Notes: generated from the letters alone by a model not told the origin. A stretch of 64,000 nt of DNA from Diorhabda sublineata (GCF_026230105.1 NC_079483.1:18655312-18719311), one strand, 5' to 3'. Counted from the first letter of the stretch, positions 22,985 to 35,640 are shown. Translations and numbers: made by a program.

Positions 22985-25900
22985 CTCCAGGAGGTTCCAT
23001 GGGCTTCCTCCAGAGCAAAATCCTGGACAAGACACTACCAACTAGTCAAAATACATCAAATCTTCAAGAAGAATCCTTATTTTCCATCATCCTTCACCAC
23101 ACCTGGTGATAGATAGATGAGCCCAAAAGGTCGGTTGGTCATTCTTAGTAAAAAATATACTCAGAACCCCAGGAGATTCCGTGGACTTCCTCCAGAGCAA
23201 AATCCTGGACAAGCCACTACCAACTAGTCAAAATTCATCAAATTTTCAAGAAGAATCCTTATTTTCCATCATCCTTCACCACACCTGGTGATAGATAGAT
23301 GAGCCCAAAAGGTCGGTTGGTCATTCTTAGTAAAACATATACTCAGAACCCCAGGAGATTCCGTGGACTTCCTCCAGAGCAAAATCCTGGACAAGCCACT
23401 ACCAACTAGTCAAAATTCATCAAATTTTCAAGAAGAATCCTTATTTTCCATCATCCTTCACCACACCTGGTGATAGATAGATGAGCCCAAAAGGTCGGTT
23501 GGTCATTCTTAGTAAAAAATATACTCAGAACCCCAGGAGATTCCGTGGACTTCCTCCAGAGCAAAATCCTGGACAAGACACTACCAACTAGTCAAAATTC
23601 ATCAAATTTTCACGAAGAATCTTTATTTTCCATCATCCTTCAGTACACCTGGTGATAGATAGATGAGCCCAAAAGGTCGGTTGGTCATTCTAAGTAAAAC
23701 ATATCCTCAGAACCCCAGGAGATTCCGTGGACTTCCTCCAGAGCAAAATCCTGGACAAGCCACTACCAACTAGTCAAAATTCATCAAATTTTCAAGAAGA
23801 ATCCTTATTTTCCATCATCCTTCACCACACCTGGTGATAGATAGATGAGCCCAAAAGGTCGGTTGGTCATTCTTAGTAAAAAATATACTCAGAACCCCAG
23901 GAGATTCCGTGGACTTCCTCCAGAGCAAAATCCTGGACAAGACACTACCAACTAGTCAAAATTCATCAAATTTTCAAGAAGAATCCTTATTTTCCATCAT
24001 CCTTCACCACACCTGGTGATAGATAGATGAGCCCAAAAGGTCGGTTGGTCATTCTTAGTAAAACATATACTCAGAACCCCAGGAGATTCCGTGGACTTCC
24101 TCCAGAGCAAAATCCTGGACAAGCCACTACCAACTAGTCAAAATTCATCAAATTTTCAAGAAGAATCCTTATTTTCCATCATCCTTCACCACACCTGGTG
24201 ATAGATAGATGAGCCCAAAAGGTCGGTTGGTCATTCTTAGTAAAAAATATACTCAGAACCCCAGGAGATTCCGTGGACTTCCTCCAGAGCAAAATCCTGG
24301 ACAAGCCACTACCAACTAGTCAAAATTCATCAAATTTTCAAGAAGAATCCTTATTTTCCATCATCCTTCACCACACCTGGTGATAGATAGATGAGCCCAA
24401 AAGGTCGGTTGGTCATTCTTAGTAAAACATATACTCAGAACCCCAGGAGATTCCGTGGACTTCCTCCAGAGCAAAATCCTGGACAAGCCACTACCAACTA
24501 GTCAAAATTCATCAAATTTTCAAGAAGAATCCTTATTTTCCATCATCCTTCACCACACCTGGTGATAGATAGATGAGCCCAAAAGGTCGGTTGGTCATTC
24601 TTAGTAAAACATATACTCAGAACCCCAGGAGATTCCGTGGACTTCCTCCAGAGCAAAATCCTGGACAAGCCACTACCAACTAGTCAAAATTCATCAAATT
24701 TTCAAGAAGAATCCTTATTTTCCATCATCCTTCACCACACCTGGTGATAGATAGATGAGCCCAAAAGGTCGGTTGGTCATTCTTAGTAAAAAATATACTC
24801 AGAACCCCAGGAGATTCCGTGGACTTCCTCCAGAGCAAAATCCTGGACAAGACACTACCAACTAGTCAAAATTCATCAAATTTTCACGAAGAATCTTTAT
24901 TTTCCATCATCCTTCAGTACACCTGGTGATAGATAGATGAGCCCAAAAGGTCGGTTGGTCATTCTAAGTAAAACATATCCTCAGAACCCCAGGAGATTCC
25001 GTGGACTTCCTCCAGAGCAAAATCCTGGACAAGCCACTACCAACTAGTCAAAATTCATCAAATTTTCAAGAAGAATCCTTATTTTCCATCATCCTTCACC
25101 ACACCTGGTGATAGATAGATGAGCCCAAAAGGTCGGTTGGTCATTCTTAGTAAAAAATATACTCAGAACCCCAGGAGATTCCGTGGACTTCCTCCAGAGC
25201 AAAATCCTGGACAAGACACTACCAACTAGTCAAAATTCATCAAATTTTCAAGAAGAATCCTTATTTTCCATCATCCTTCACCACACCTGGTGATAGATAG
25301 ATGAGCCCAAAAGGTCGGTTGGTCATTCTTAGTAAAACATATACTCAGAACCCCAGGAGATTCCGTGGACTTCCTCCAGAGCAAAATCCTGGACAAGCCA
25401 CTACCAACTAGTCAAAATTCATCAAATTTTCAAGAAGAATCCTTATTTTCCATCATCCTTCACCACACCTGGTGATAGATAGATGAGCCCAAAAGGTCGG
25501 TTGGTCATTCTTAGTAAAAAATATACTCAGAACCCCAGGAGATTCCGTGGACTTCCTCCAGAGCAAAATCCTGGACAAGCCACTACCAACTAGTCAAAAT
25601 TCATCAAATTTTCAAGAAGAATCCTTATTTTCCATCATCCTTCACCACACCTGGTGATAGATAGATGAGCCCAAAAGGTCGGTTGGTCATTCTTAGTAAA
25701 ACATATACTCAGAACCCCAGGAGATTCCGTGGACTTCCTCCAGAGCAAAATCCTGGACAAGCCACTACCAACTAGTCAAAATTCATCAAATTTTCAAGAA
25801 GAATCCTTATTTTCCATCATCCTTCACCACACCTGGTGATAGATAGATGAGCCCAAAAGGTCGGTTGGTCATTCTTAGTAAAAAATATACTCAGAACCCC

Positions 25901-26362
25901 AGGAGATTCCGTGGACTTCCTCCAGAGCAAAATCCTGGACAAGACACTACCAACTAGTCAAAATTCATCAAATTTTCAAGAAGAATCCTTATTTTCCATC
26001 ATCCTTCATCACACCTGGTGATAGATAGATGAGCCCAAAAGGTCGGTTGGTCATTCTTAGTAAAACATATACTCAGAACCCCAGGAGATTCCGTGGACTT
26101 CCTCCAGAGCAAAATCCTGGACAAGACACTACCAACTAGTCAAAATTCATCAAATTTTCACGAAGAATCCTTATTTTCCATCATCCTTCACCACACCTGG
26201 TGATAGATAGATGAGCCCAAAAGGTCGGTTGGTCATTCTTAGTAAAACATATCCTCAGAACCCCAGGAGATTCCGTGGACTTCCTCCAGAGCAAAATCCT
26301 TGACAAGCCACTACCAACTTGTCAAAATTAATCAAATCTCCAAGAAGAATCCTTATTTTCCA
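22985..26362. repeat. Tandem array, 182-bp unit, 19 copies (first block)
   Basis: The marker gtggacttcctccagagcaa recurs exactly every 182 bp from 23181 to 26275, and a divergent first unit sits at 22999. Units carry diagnostic variants (gacaagacac versus gacaagccac; cacgaagaatc; cagtacacc). The fourth and eleventh units share a rare set of variants, which shows a 7-unit (1274-bp) duplication. The unit is not similar to any transposon coding sequence I recognise, and the 61-codon frame at 22924-23109 is a by-product. Confidence 0.97.
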
Positions 26363-27190
26363 TCATCATTACAGTAAAACAATTATTATGTGACTAGCCT
26401 ACAAGTTTCCCCGATTTAACGCTTGTTATTTTCCCAAAATTATCATATGACAGATAAAAATGACACATTACCAACTAATAGATGTCGCCTATGTAGATTT
26501 CTCAACCCCAAATTTAATCCCTTAGAAGGTACTTCGATATTTATTACTACTACGAACAGGGTGGACGATTTTTAGTATTTATGTCGATTTAGTTCACCCC
26601 GTACATATAAGAACGAGTAATTTTAAATTTATTTAACCCCTTATTCGGTGCATTGGACTCAAATTGAATTTGTTTTATAAATACTTTTGTTTAAACAAAA
26701 AATCATTTTGATTAGTTTATTTGGGTCGTCCCCCGTATATTCTACGTACCGAATAGCGTAGTTCTATCAAGATTTTATCATCGAATCAACTTTTTTTAAG
26801 ACGATTTCAAACGATGATTAATTTTTTCCGACGAAGACGAAAATGTGAAACGCAATCCAAAACCGACCGGTCAATTCGCATTTTTTTTATTTAGTGACAA
26901 CTGTCAATTAAAGCGTCAATTAAAATTTATTTTACGTTTCATTAGTAAACTCCAGAGAAATACTCGGAATAATTTGGTGGTTCTTTGTCTTCTGGTATTA
27001 GTAAATGTTTTTAACTTCGTGTTTTGTCTTTTACACGGTTTTTATACCCCAACTGAAAGTTATTGATTATTCAATTTGGAGATGATTAGTCAGAAAGTCA
27101 AATCCTACACTTAACTAATCAATTTTTTACTATTCAAATGATAATCGTTAAAATACAGATTGTTCATTAGGGAGCGTCCATAATTTTGAA
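26363..27190. other. ~0.83-kb interruption in the 182-bp array
   Basis: Unique sequence separates two blocks of the same array. It includes a 73-codon plus-strand frame (26845-27066) of no known family. I see no TIRs or clear target duplication at the junctions. The flanking units are the most divergent of the array, as expected at array edges. Confidence 0.6.
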
Positions 27191-28262
27191 ACCCATCCCC
27201 AGGAGGATCCGTGGGCTTATGTCCTGACTTCCTCCAGAGCAAAATCCTCGACAAGCAACTACCAACTAGTCAAAATACATCAAATCTCCAAGAAGAATCC
27301 TTATTTTCCATCATCCTTCACCACACCTGGTGATAGATAGATGAGCCCAAAAGGTCGGTTGGTCATTCTTAGTAAAACATATACTCAAAACCACAGGAGA
27401 TTCCGTGGACTTCCTCCAGAACAAAATCCTTGACAAGCCACTACCAACTAGTCAAAATACATCAAATTTTCAAGAAGAATTCTTATTTTCCATCATCCTT
27501 CAGTACACCTGGTGATAGATAGATGATCCCAAAAGGTCGGTTGGTCATTCTTAGTAAAACATATCCTCAGAACCCCAGGAGATTCCGTGGACTTCCTCCA
27601 GAGCAAAATCCTGGACAAGCCACTACCAACTAGTCAAAATTCATCAAATTTTCAAGAAGAATTCTTATTTTCCATCATCCTTCAGTACACCTGGTGATAG
27701 ATAGATGAGCCCAAAAGGTCGGTTGGTCATTCTAAGTAAAACATATCCTCAGAACCCCAGGAGATTCCGTGGACTTCCTCCAGAGCAAAATCCTGGACAA
27801 GCCACTACCAACTAGTCAAAATTCATCAAATTTTCAAGAAGAATTCTTATTTTCCATCATCCTTCAGTACACCTGGTGATAGATAGATGAGCCCAAAAGG
27901 TCGGTTGGTCATTCTAAGTAAAACATATCCTCAGAACCCCAGGAGATTCCGTGGACTTCCTCCAGAGCAAAATCCTGGACAAGCCACTACCAACTAGTCA
28001 AAATTCATCAAATTTTCAAGAAGAATTCTTATTTTCCATCATCCTTCAGTACACCTGGTGATAGATAGATGAGCCCAAAAGGTCGGTTGGTCATTCTAAG
28101 TAAAACATATCCTCAGAACCCCAGGAGATTCCGTGGACTTCCTCCAGAGCAAAATCCTGGACAAGCCACTACCAACTAGTCAAAATTCATCAAATTTTCA
28201 AGAAGAATTCTTATTTTCCATCATCCTTCACCACACCTGGTGATAGATGAGCCCAAAAGGTC
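27190..28262. repeat. Tandem array, 182-bp unit, ~6 copies (second block)
   Basis: Same unit as 22985-26362, with marker positions near 27405, 27587, 27769, 27951 and 28133 plus a divergent first unit at ~27212. Four consecutive units share gaagaattcttattttcc, a variant not seen in the first block, so this block amplified separately after the split. Confidence 0.97.
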
Positions 28263-29159
28263 ATTACAGGTAATGAAAATTGGGGTACGACTTCAAAGCT
28301 TCTAAGATATCACAAAATGATCAGAGACCTAAAGAATCCAACCCCACGGAATCCATAAGGAGTTTGCTGTTTCTATGTGCCATTTAAGATTTATTTGGCA
28401 CAAATCCTCATTAAATTCTAGAGTTGTAGTGCCAAATTAGTAACCACATTCAATACAATGGAAAAATGATATTTGACTGTGGATAAAGTGCCCCAAAAGC
28501 TAAGCTGCTGAAGGAAAATACCTCGTAGAGTGTAGACTATATTATAAGCCTCGACAAGGCTTTCAACTAGATGTTAAGCAGAAAGATCGATTTAGAAACA
28601 AATCTACAACACAAACTTTCCAAGTAAGTATTATCGAATCGTGGATTATTCGATGGTGGTACCGGATATTCGTCACCGCTACAATCTTATGGTTATAAAC
28701 CATGAAGGAAGTACCAGAAATGAAAGAAACGATTAGATCGCTAGACAAGGGAATACCATAGAAAACTTGGTTTGGGTTTTCATATTTTCACTGATTTCGA
28801 GCATTTTTATAATAACCTAATTTTCTGTCGTTTCTTTTTTAATTAATACAAATGGCTAATAGTTTTTACAACGTATTTGAATATGTACGAATGTTAAATC
28901 TTTTTTTTTTTTTTCGTTTTCTGTTTAAAATCGCAAATAAAACTCTTATAATTTGTCTTCTGTTATCGGTTCATCTCTTCAATTGTCAAGCGAACGTCCG
29001 AGAGACGGACAAACGAGATGTTTTTTCTTACTTTAACTAAAGAAATGTTGGAGCTACTATCTCGTCCCATCGTCGGTTTTTACTTTATAAATGTACGTCT
29101 GCAGTCGTTTATTTTTATAAATGACTAATTTCATATCAACTTACGACCTTTTTACTTCA
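28263..29159. other. Intergenic, no supported feature
   Basis: Single-copy AT-rich DNA. Short frames at 28563-28748 (minus) and 28852-29040 (plus) lack recognisable domains. Confidence 0.5.
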
Positions 29160-32100
29160 TACAGTTTCACTCAGAAACATTCACTCATTTCCATTGGTTA
29201 TCATAACATCGTCATCAGCAAGCTTGACGTGTCCAATTCTGGACATAAGTCTGCAGTCCAATTAGCCACAAAAAATTGTAACCAAACCTTTTATCTCGTC
29301 ATGGTGGTTCCACTACGGAGCTGTAGGTCTGATCTTGAAAAATCTTATCTATCTAATCACTCGTCAAAATCTGGTAAACTTTTTATTTAGTCCTGGTCCT
29401 AGTCCTGGAGATATTTGAAAGTCTGCTTTAAGAAACCGTCGATATCCAACGAACTCCATGGTTTTTATCCTGCTGGATCTTCTTTAGGGTTAGTTGGGGT
29501 AAGAACCCTTTTTTTATGCAATCTACGACCATTTTGCTTCGTAGAGTTTCTTCAGAAACATTCACTTATTACCATTAATCATCATCAAGAAGCTTGACGT
29601 GTCCATTTAGCCTCAAAAAATTGTAACCAAACTTTTTATCTCGTCCTGGTGATTTACCAGTCTTTTTACTATGGAACCGTGGGTTTCATTTTGAAAGATC
29701 GTATGGTTATCTAACCAAACACTCGTCAAAATCTGGTAAACTTTTTACCTCGTCTTGGTCCTGGAGATATTTGAAAGTCTGCTTTAGGAAACCGTCGATA
29801 TCCAACGAACTCCATGGTTTTTATCCTGCTGGATCTTCTTTAGGGTTAGTTGGGGTAAGAACCCTTTTTTTATGCAATCTACGACCATTTTGCTTCGTAG
29901 AGTTTCTTCAGAAACATTCACTTATTACCATTAATCATCATCAAGAAGCTTGACGTGTCCAATTAGCCTCAAAAAATTGTAGCCAAACTTTTTATCTCGT
30001 CCTGGTGGTTTACCAGTCTTTTTACTATGGAACCGTGGGTCTGATTTTGAAAGATCGTATGGTTATCTATCAAATAACTCGTCAAAATCTGGTAAACTTT
30101 TTACCTCGTCTTGGTCCTGGAGATATTTGAAAGTCTGCTTTACGAAACCGTCGATATCCAACGAACTCCATGGTTTTTATCCTGCTGGATCTTCTTTAGG
30201 GTTAGTTGGGGTAAGAACCCTTATTTTATGCAATCTACGACCATTTTGCTTCATAGAGTTTCCTTAGAAACATTCAATTGTTACCATTAATCATCATCAA
30301 GAAGCTTGACGTGTCCATTTAGCCTCAAAAAATTGTAACCAAACTTTTTATCTCGTCCTGGTGGTTTACCAGTATTTTTACTATGGAACCGTGGGTCTGA
30401 TTTTGAAAGATCGTATGGTTATCTATCCAATCACTCGTCAAAATCTGGTAAACTTTTTACCTCGTCTTGGTCCTGGAGATATTTGAAAGTCTGCTTTACG
30501 AAACCGTCGATATCCAACGAACTCCATGGTTTTTATCCTGCTGGATCTTCTTTAGGGTTAGTTGGGGTAAGAACCCTTTTTTTATGCAATCTACGACCAT
30601 TTTGCTTCGTAGAGTTTCTTCAGAAACATTCACTTATTACCATTAATCATCATCAAGAAGCTTGACGTGTCCAATTAGCCTCAAAAAATTGTAGCCAAAC
30701 TTTTTATCTCGTCCTGGTGGTTTACCAGTCTTTTTACTATGGAACCGTGGGTCTGATTTTGAAAGATCGTATGGTTATCTATCCAATCACTCGTCAAAAT
30801 CTGGTAAACTTTTTACCTCGTCTTGGTCGTGGAGATATTTGAAAGTCTGCTTTACGAAACCGTCGATATCCAACGAACTCCATGGTTTTTATCCTGCTGG
30901 ATCTTCTTTAGGGTTAGTTGGGGTAAGAACCCTTATTTTATGCAATCTACGACCATTTTGCTTCATAGAGTTTCTTCAGAAACATACAATTATTACTATT
31001 AATTATCATAACATCATCAAGAAGCTTGACGTGTCCATTTAGCCTCAAAAAATTGTAACCAAACTTTTTATCTCGTCCTGGTGGTTTACCAGTATTTTTA
31101 CTATGGAACCGTGGGTCTGATTTTGAAAGATCGTATGGTTATCTATCCAATCACTCGTCAAAATCTGGTAAACTTTTTACCTCGTCTTGGTCGTGGAGAT
31201 ATTTGAAAGTCTGCTTTACGAAACCGTCGATATCCAACGAACTCCATGGTTTTTATCCTGCTGGATCTTCTTTAGGGTTAGTTGGGGTAAGAACCCTTAT
31301 TTTATGCAATCTACGACCATTTTGCTTCATAGAGTTTCTTCAGAAACATACAATTATTACTATTAATTATCATAACATCATCAAGAAGCTTGACGTGTCC
31401 ATTTAGCCTCAAAAAATTGTAACCAAACTTTTTATCTCGTCCTGGTGGTTTACCAGTATTTTTACTATGGAACCGTGGGTCTGATTTTGAAAGATCGTAT
31501 GGTTATCTATCCAATCACTCGTCAAAATCTGGTAAACTTTTTACCTCGTCTTGGTCGTGGAGATATTTGAAAGTCTGCTTTACGAAACCGTCGATATCCA
31601 ACGAACTCCATGGTTTTTATCCTGCTGGATCTTCTTTAGGGTTAGTTGGGGTAAGAACCCTTATTTTATGCAATCTACGACCATTTTGCTTCATAGAGTT
31701 TCTTCAGAAACATACAATTATTACTATTAATTATCATAACATCATCAAGAAGCTTGACGTGTCCATTTAGCCTCAAAAAATTGTAACCAAACTTTTTACC
31801 TCGTCTTGGTCCTGGAGATATTTGAAAGTCTGCTTTAGGAAACCGTCGATATCCAACGAACTCCATGGTTTTTATCCTGCTGGATCTTCTTTAGCGTTAG
31901 TTGGGGTAAGAACCCTTATTTTATACAATCTACGACCATTTTGCTTCATAGAGTTTCCTCAGAAACATACAATTATTACCATTAATCATCATCAAGAAGC
32001 TTGACGTGTCCATTTAGCCTCAAAAAATTGTAACCAAACTTTTTATCTCGTCCTGGTGGTTTACCAGTATTTTTACTATGGAACCGTGGGTCTGATTTTG

Positions 32101-32450
32101 AAAGATCGTATGGTTATCTATCCAATCACTCGTCAAAATCTGGTAAACTTTTTACCTCGTCTTGGTCGTGGAGATATTTGAAAGTCTGCTTTAAGAAACC
32201 GTCGATATCCAACGAACTCCATGGTTTTTATCCTGCTGGATCTTCTTTAGGGTTAGTTGGGGTAAGAACCCTTATTTTATACAATCTACGACCATTTTGC
32301 TTCATAGAGTTTCCTCAGAAACATACAATTATTACCATTAATCATCATCAAGAAGCTTGACGTGTCCAATTAGTCTCAAAAAATTGTAACCAAACTTTTT
32401 ATCTCGTCCTGGTGGTTCTACTACGGAGCCGTAGGTCTGACCTTAAAAAA
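29160..32450 (+). repeat. Tandem array, ~356/364-bp unit derived from a LINE reverse transcriptase
   Basis: Unit starts (gaaagtctgctt) lie at 29415, 29771, 30127, 30483, 30839, 31203, 31567, 31822 and 32178, with partial units at both ends. Spacing is 356 bp for early units, 364 for two that carry an extra 8 bases, and 255 for one with an internal deletion. The plus strand of each unit encodes EIFESLL and, in another frame, SISNELHGFYPAGSS. This matches the non-LTR RT region just upstream of domain A (K-[IL]-F-E ... I-S-x-x-Q-H-G-F-x-x-G-R-S). Domain A itself follows the array at ~32470. Confidence 0.9.
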
Positions 32451-32464
32451 TCTCATGGTTAGAT

Positions 32465-32702
32465 CATCTGTACAGATTTTTCCAAAGCCTTTGGTCGTTC
32501 GAATCGTACCATGGTTCTCACTGAGCTGTTCAACATTGGTGCAACTATCTATTTGATATTGAACATTGGTTATTGCACTCACTTCAATCTGATCATCAGG
32601 AAACATCTACTTCGAAGGTTTGTAACAGTCAAAGATCTTCAGCATATTAATATAACCGTTTTTTTCCCCAAATATATCCCACACAATATTTTGAACCTCT
32701 AA
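32465..32702 (+). pseudogene. LINE RT domain A remnant adjoining the 356-bp array
   Basis: The plus strand reads CTDFSKAFGRSNRTMVLTEL immediately after the last array unit. This is the RT domain A of a Jockey/I-type LINE (F-x-D-F-S-K-A-F-D-R-V-x-H), with aspartate-to-glycine in the second D. It is the natural continuation of the HGFYPAGSS segment repeated in the array, so array and flank came from a single LINE copy. The frame remains open to 32702, but no domain C (YxDD) follows. Non-functional. Confidence 0.7.
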
Positions 32703-32737
32703 CTAAAACCTCTATGTCACTATGAAAACGAGAACCA

Positions 32738-32838
32738 TCTTCAGAGCCAAAATTTTCTTACGCCACCTGTTTAACTTCAGCTTTGCGAACAAAAAACAGT
32801 CACACGGGACCAGATCCGGGCTTTATGGTGGTCGTTAA
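32738..32838 (-). pseudogene. Mariner transposase C-terminal fragment
   Basis: The minus strand reads PP, stop, SPDLVPCDCFLFAKLKL, matching the mariner pattern H-P-P-Y-S-P-D-L-A-P-C-D-F-F-L-F-P-K-L-K around the third catalytic aspartate, which is kept. The tyrosine codon is a stop. Only ~33 codons are recognisable. Confidence 0.65.
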
Positions 32839-32849
32839 ATCTCTATTTA

Positions 32850-34150
32850 CCACTGGAAATCATCGATCGTAAAATTATTTGTAAGCGCGCCTATGGCGAT
32901 GTGCCCATACGTACCTTTTGACCTCGCGGGTTCTCTTCTTTAAAAATATGTGAAGTAATGAGGCGGATTGAAAAATTCAACTCGTAACATCATGCATAGC
33001 GACATATTCGCTTTATAGGGACGTTTAAAAGGTATTTATCAATAGACGTTGTAACATGGAATCGATTGAATTGAAATCGGTTTCATAGAATGACGTTAGA
33101 AGGTTTTTTTTTTCAATCTTAAATTGAACGAGGTTGGATCTAATCGTCTTTTTAATAGAATTCGAAAAATCCCTCAATCTCAATGGAGGATATTTTGAAA
33201 GTACGTATAGAGTAGCGCCCTTGCTGTCTTCGATCGATATTGACAAGTGACATGAAGAAGAAGAAGAAGAAGAAAATCGAATTCTGTGGAGTATCCTACT
33301 GGTAATCGTGATGTTATCGAAAAATTTATAGCGTAATAAATTAGATTTATACCCAACCCGTTTGCGCGCTTTTAAACTTTCCGTATCATCCGTCATTGTG
33401 AAATTTCTATAATTAATATTTGGATTTTCTATTGTCTGCTGGTTGTAATTACGGTTTAAGGACAACAATCGACAAGAACCGGGTCAGTTTCTTTAATAAA
33501 ATCGATTAATCATCGATTCTGCGATTAGAAAATGTAATAGATCACGCGGACCTCAATTTCTTTTTGTAAATAACCAGATATAAAATTGACACGAGATTTC
33601 ACTCCGTTATTAAATTGATTCTAACCAATAGTTGATTCAATAACGAGATACGGTTACGAAAAAAATCATAAATTGATATTTAATAATATAATATAGGAGA
33701 AATCTATGAAAAAAAAACAACTCGGCAATAATCTTTTTTAATTATCTGGTCAAGGTGAGTAAAATCGGGTAATCTAGGTGGCCACTGCGGTTTCCTTCGA
33801 ACGCTAAGACTATAATCTGCTTGTCGAAACCATTATTTGTATCCGGTATAACCTCAGGTCTCCAGCAGGAGGTTCTTCATCAGGAAGTTGCATTAAAAAT
33901 AAGACTGGGACTTATCTACTGGGATGGTTGCAGCCCTCAACTGGTTTCCCGGATATTGGAGTTGGAATTGATTTGTTTCTTGTTCAATCCTTTCGGTTTG
34001 GTTGAAATTCCAACTTGGCAGTTGTAGAACTGCAGGAAAAAATGGAATTACTGCGGAAGGAAGTCCGCAAGCGTTGGTATATGGAAATTTTCCAAAAATC
34101 GTTTTGCTGTTGAATTCCTACGAAATAAATAAGGACGATTCCTAACCAAA
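32850..34150. other. Intergenic; 147-codon minus-strand frame of doubtful status
   Basis: The frame at 33025-33468 (minus) is the longest in the window, but includes a serine run from a (GAA)n microsatellite at 33253-33274 and has no recognisable domain. An AT-rich region has a fair chance of such a frame. The plus-strand frame at 33821-34027 is likewise unidentified. Confidence 0.35.
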
Positions 34151-34154
34151 CAAT

Positions 34155-34395
34155 CAGTTTTTGGTCGCTTGGAACGAGGGAAAGTTAAAAATTCTCTTAT
34201 TAGATTCCGTTTTATTTTTTTTATCACATTGATGACCTTTTAGTCTATTTTCTAAACACTGAGATGTCTGTCCAATATAGACAACGTCATAATTAGTACA
34301 AAGTACTTGATATATGATATCACTTTTGTTTTTTGTTGTTTTAGATTTCAATTTAGTGAAACATTTGGATTATTATTATGTCCTTTATGACTTAT
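34155..34395 (-). pseudogene. Penelope-like retroelement GIY-YIG endonuclease fragment
   Basis: Minus-strand residues DIIYQVLCTNYDVVYIGQTS, then LENRLKGHQ, match the GIY-YIG nuclease of Penelope-like elements (V-x-Y-x-[IV]-x-C ... V-Y-I-G-Q-T ... L-x-x-R-L-x-x-H). Just upstream, in another frame, is ISHKGHNN, typical of the linker before this domain, so a frameshift separates them. After GHQ the reading goes into a lysine/asparagine-rich stretch and stops, so the second half of the domain, including the catalytic glutamate, is missing. The RT domain is not present. Confidence 0.8.
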
Positions 34396-34747
34396 ACAAA
34401 TATTAAATGTGTATTGACAAAATATGCCCTCAAATTTGAAAAATATGCGAGAGTACAAAGTTCTAGAACGAAACAAAAATAAATAGATAGACTTTCTGAG
34501 AAATTATTTAGAAGAAAGACTATAAATAAACCGCCCGCTATAATAGAAAGTTCGGAAACATCAAAGGCGCGCGAATTCGCCATAGTAGTTGGACAGGGCC
34601 GGCCTAGAAAACCATTTTACGATTTGGTTCGTAGCAGAAATATGCAGACACCTGTTAGAAGATAAAAAAATATTAAAGGGTTTGCCCACCATAACAGATG
34701 GGCTTATCTAAATATGATCTACAATTAAATCCAAGTTGTTTTGGGGA

Positions 34748-35640
34748 GAGTACGATTTCCGTGGCGCCGCGATTCAACAAATTTGTCTTAATTAGGCCAA
34801 AATAAATCGAAAATGTCGAACGAAATTTTTCGATATCTCGCTTCGTTTTCGAGATATCGATACTTGAAGTTAAAATCGAACGTTAGTTCAAAAAGTATTC
34901 AACAGATGGCGTTCAATACTTTATCTCAAATGAATATTTTATCACTTCAAATACAATATTAATCTTTCAATTCGATAAATAGATTTAATTTTAATATGTA
35001 GTAACAATGTTACTACAAAATTATGTTGAAAAAAACAGATTTTTATAACAAAATGGCCATTTTTGATAACTTTAATCACCCTGTGATGAATATAACTTAA
35101 CATACGATAAATAAATGAATAATTTAATGTTTTTCATTGAGAATTGTCGGTTTTCTTTCATTATTTATAAAATAAAAAAACATTTAAAGTTAGTTTCAAG
35201 ATTTAATTAGTAATTTAATGTAAACATATCCGTTTCGAGAAAAAACTACGTTCCGAATGCTTTCCAAAATTATTTATTTTCGTTTGTTTTATAATTGAAG
35301 AGGTGAGGGGGCAAAGCCCCCCATAAGAAAAAAAAATAATAATAAATTAAAACTAAAATAATCCTACGTACACAAAAAAATTTTTTTTGACAATTTTGGC
35401 TGTAAAAAATTCACGATTTTTGAACTTTTTACACTCGAAAGTGCACCACGAGAAGGTTAGGTTAGGTTAAGTTAAGTAAGGTTAGGTTAAGTTGATATAT
35501 ACAAATATTGAATAAAAATAAATTTTCCCAACTTTAAGTATCGATATCTCGAAAACGAAGCGAGATATCGAAAAATTTTATTCCTCAATTTCGACTTATT
35601 TTTGGTCGATTTACAAAATGGCGCCACGGAACTCGTATTC
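34748..35640. mobile_element. ~0.9-kb element with ~120-bp imperfect terminal inverted repeats
   Basis: The left end contains ttccgtggcgccgcg, then ttcgatatctcgcttcgttt; the right end holds the inverse, with cgaaaacgaagcgagatatc and ggcgccacggaactcg. Both ends carry the internal palindrome cgatatctcg...cgagatatcg. The interior is non-coding, with AT-rich DNA, a gaggggg/cccccc hairpin at ~35308-35325 and a GGTTAGGTTA-type tract at 35455-35496. No transposase frame exists, so this is a non-autonomous foldback or MITE-like element of unassigned superfamily. Confidence 0.75.

Noticed and set aside
22985..28262. CRISPR array
   Set aside because: The whole 182-bp unit is conserved with no variable spacers, and the sequence is eukaryotic; it is a tandem satellite-like array.
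33025..33468. 147-codon minus-strand gene
   Set aside because: Longest frame in the window, but it includes a microsatellite-coded serine run, has no domain and sits in transposon debris; kept only as a note.
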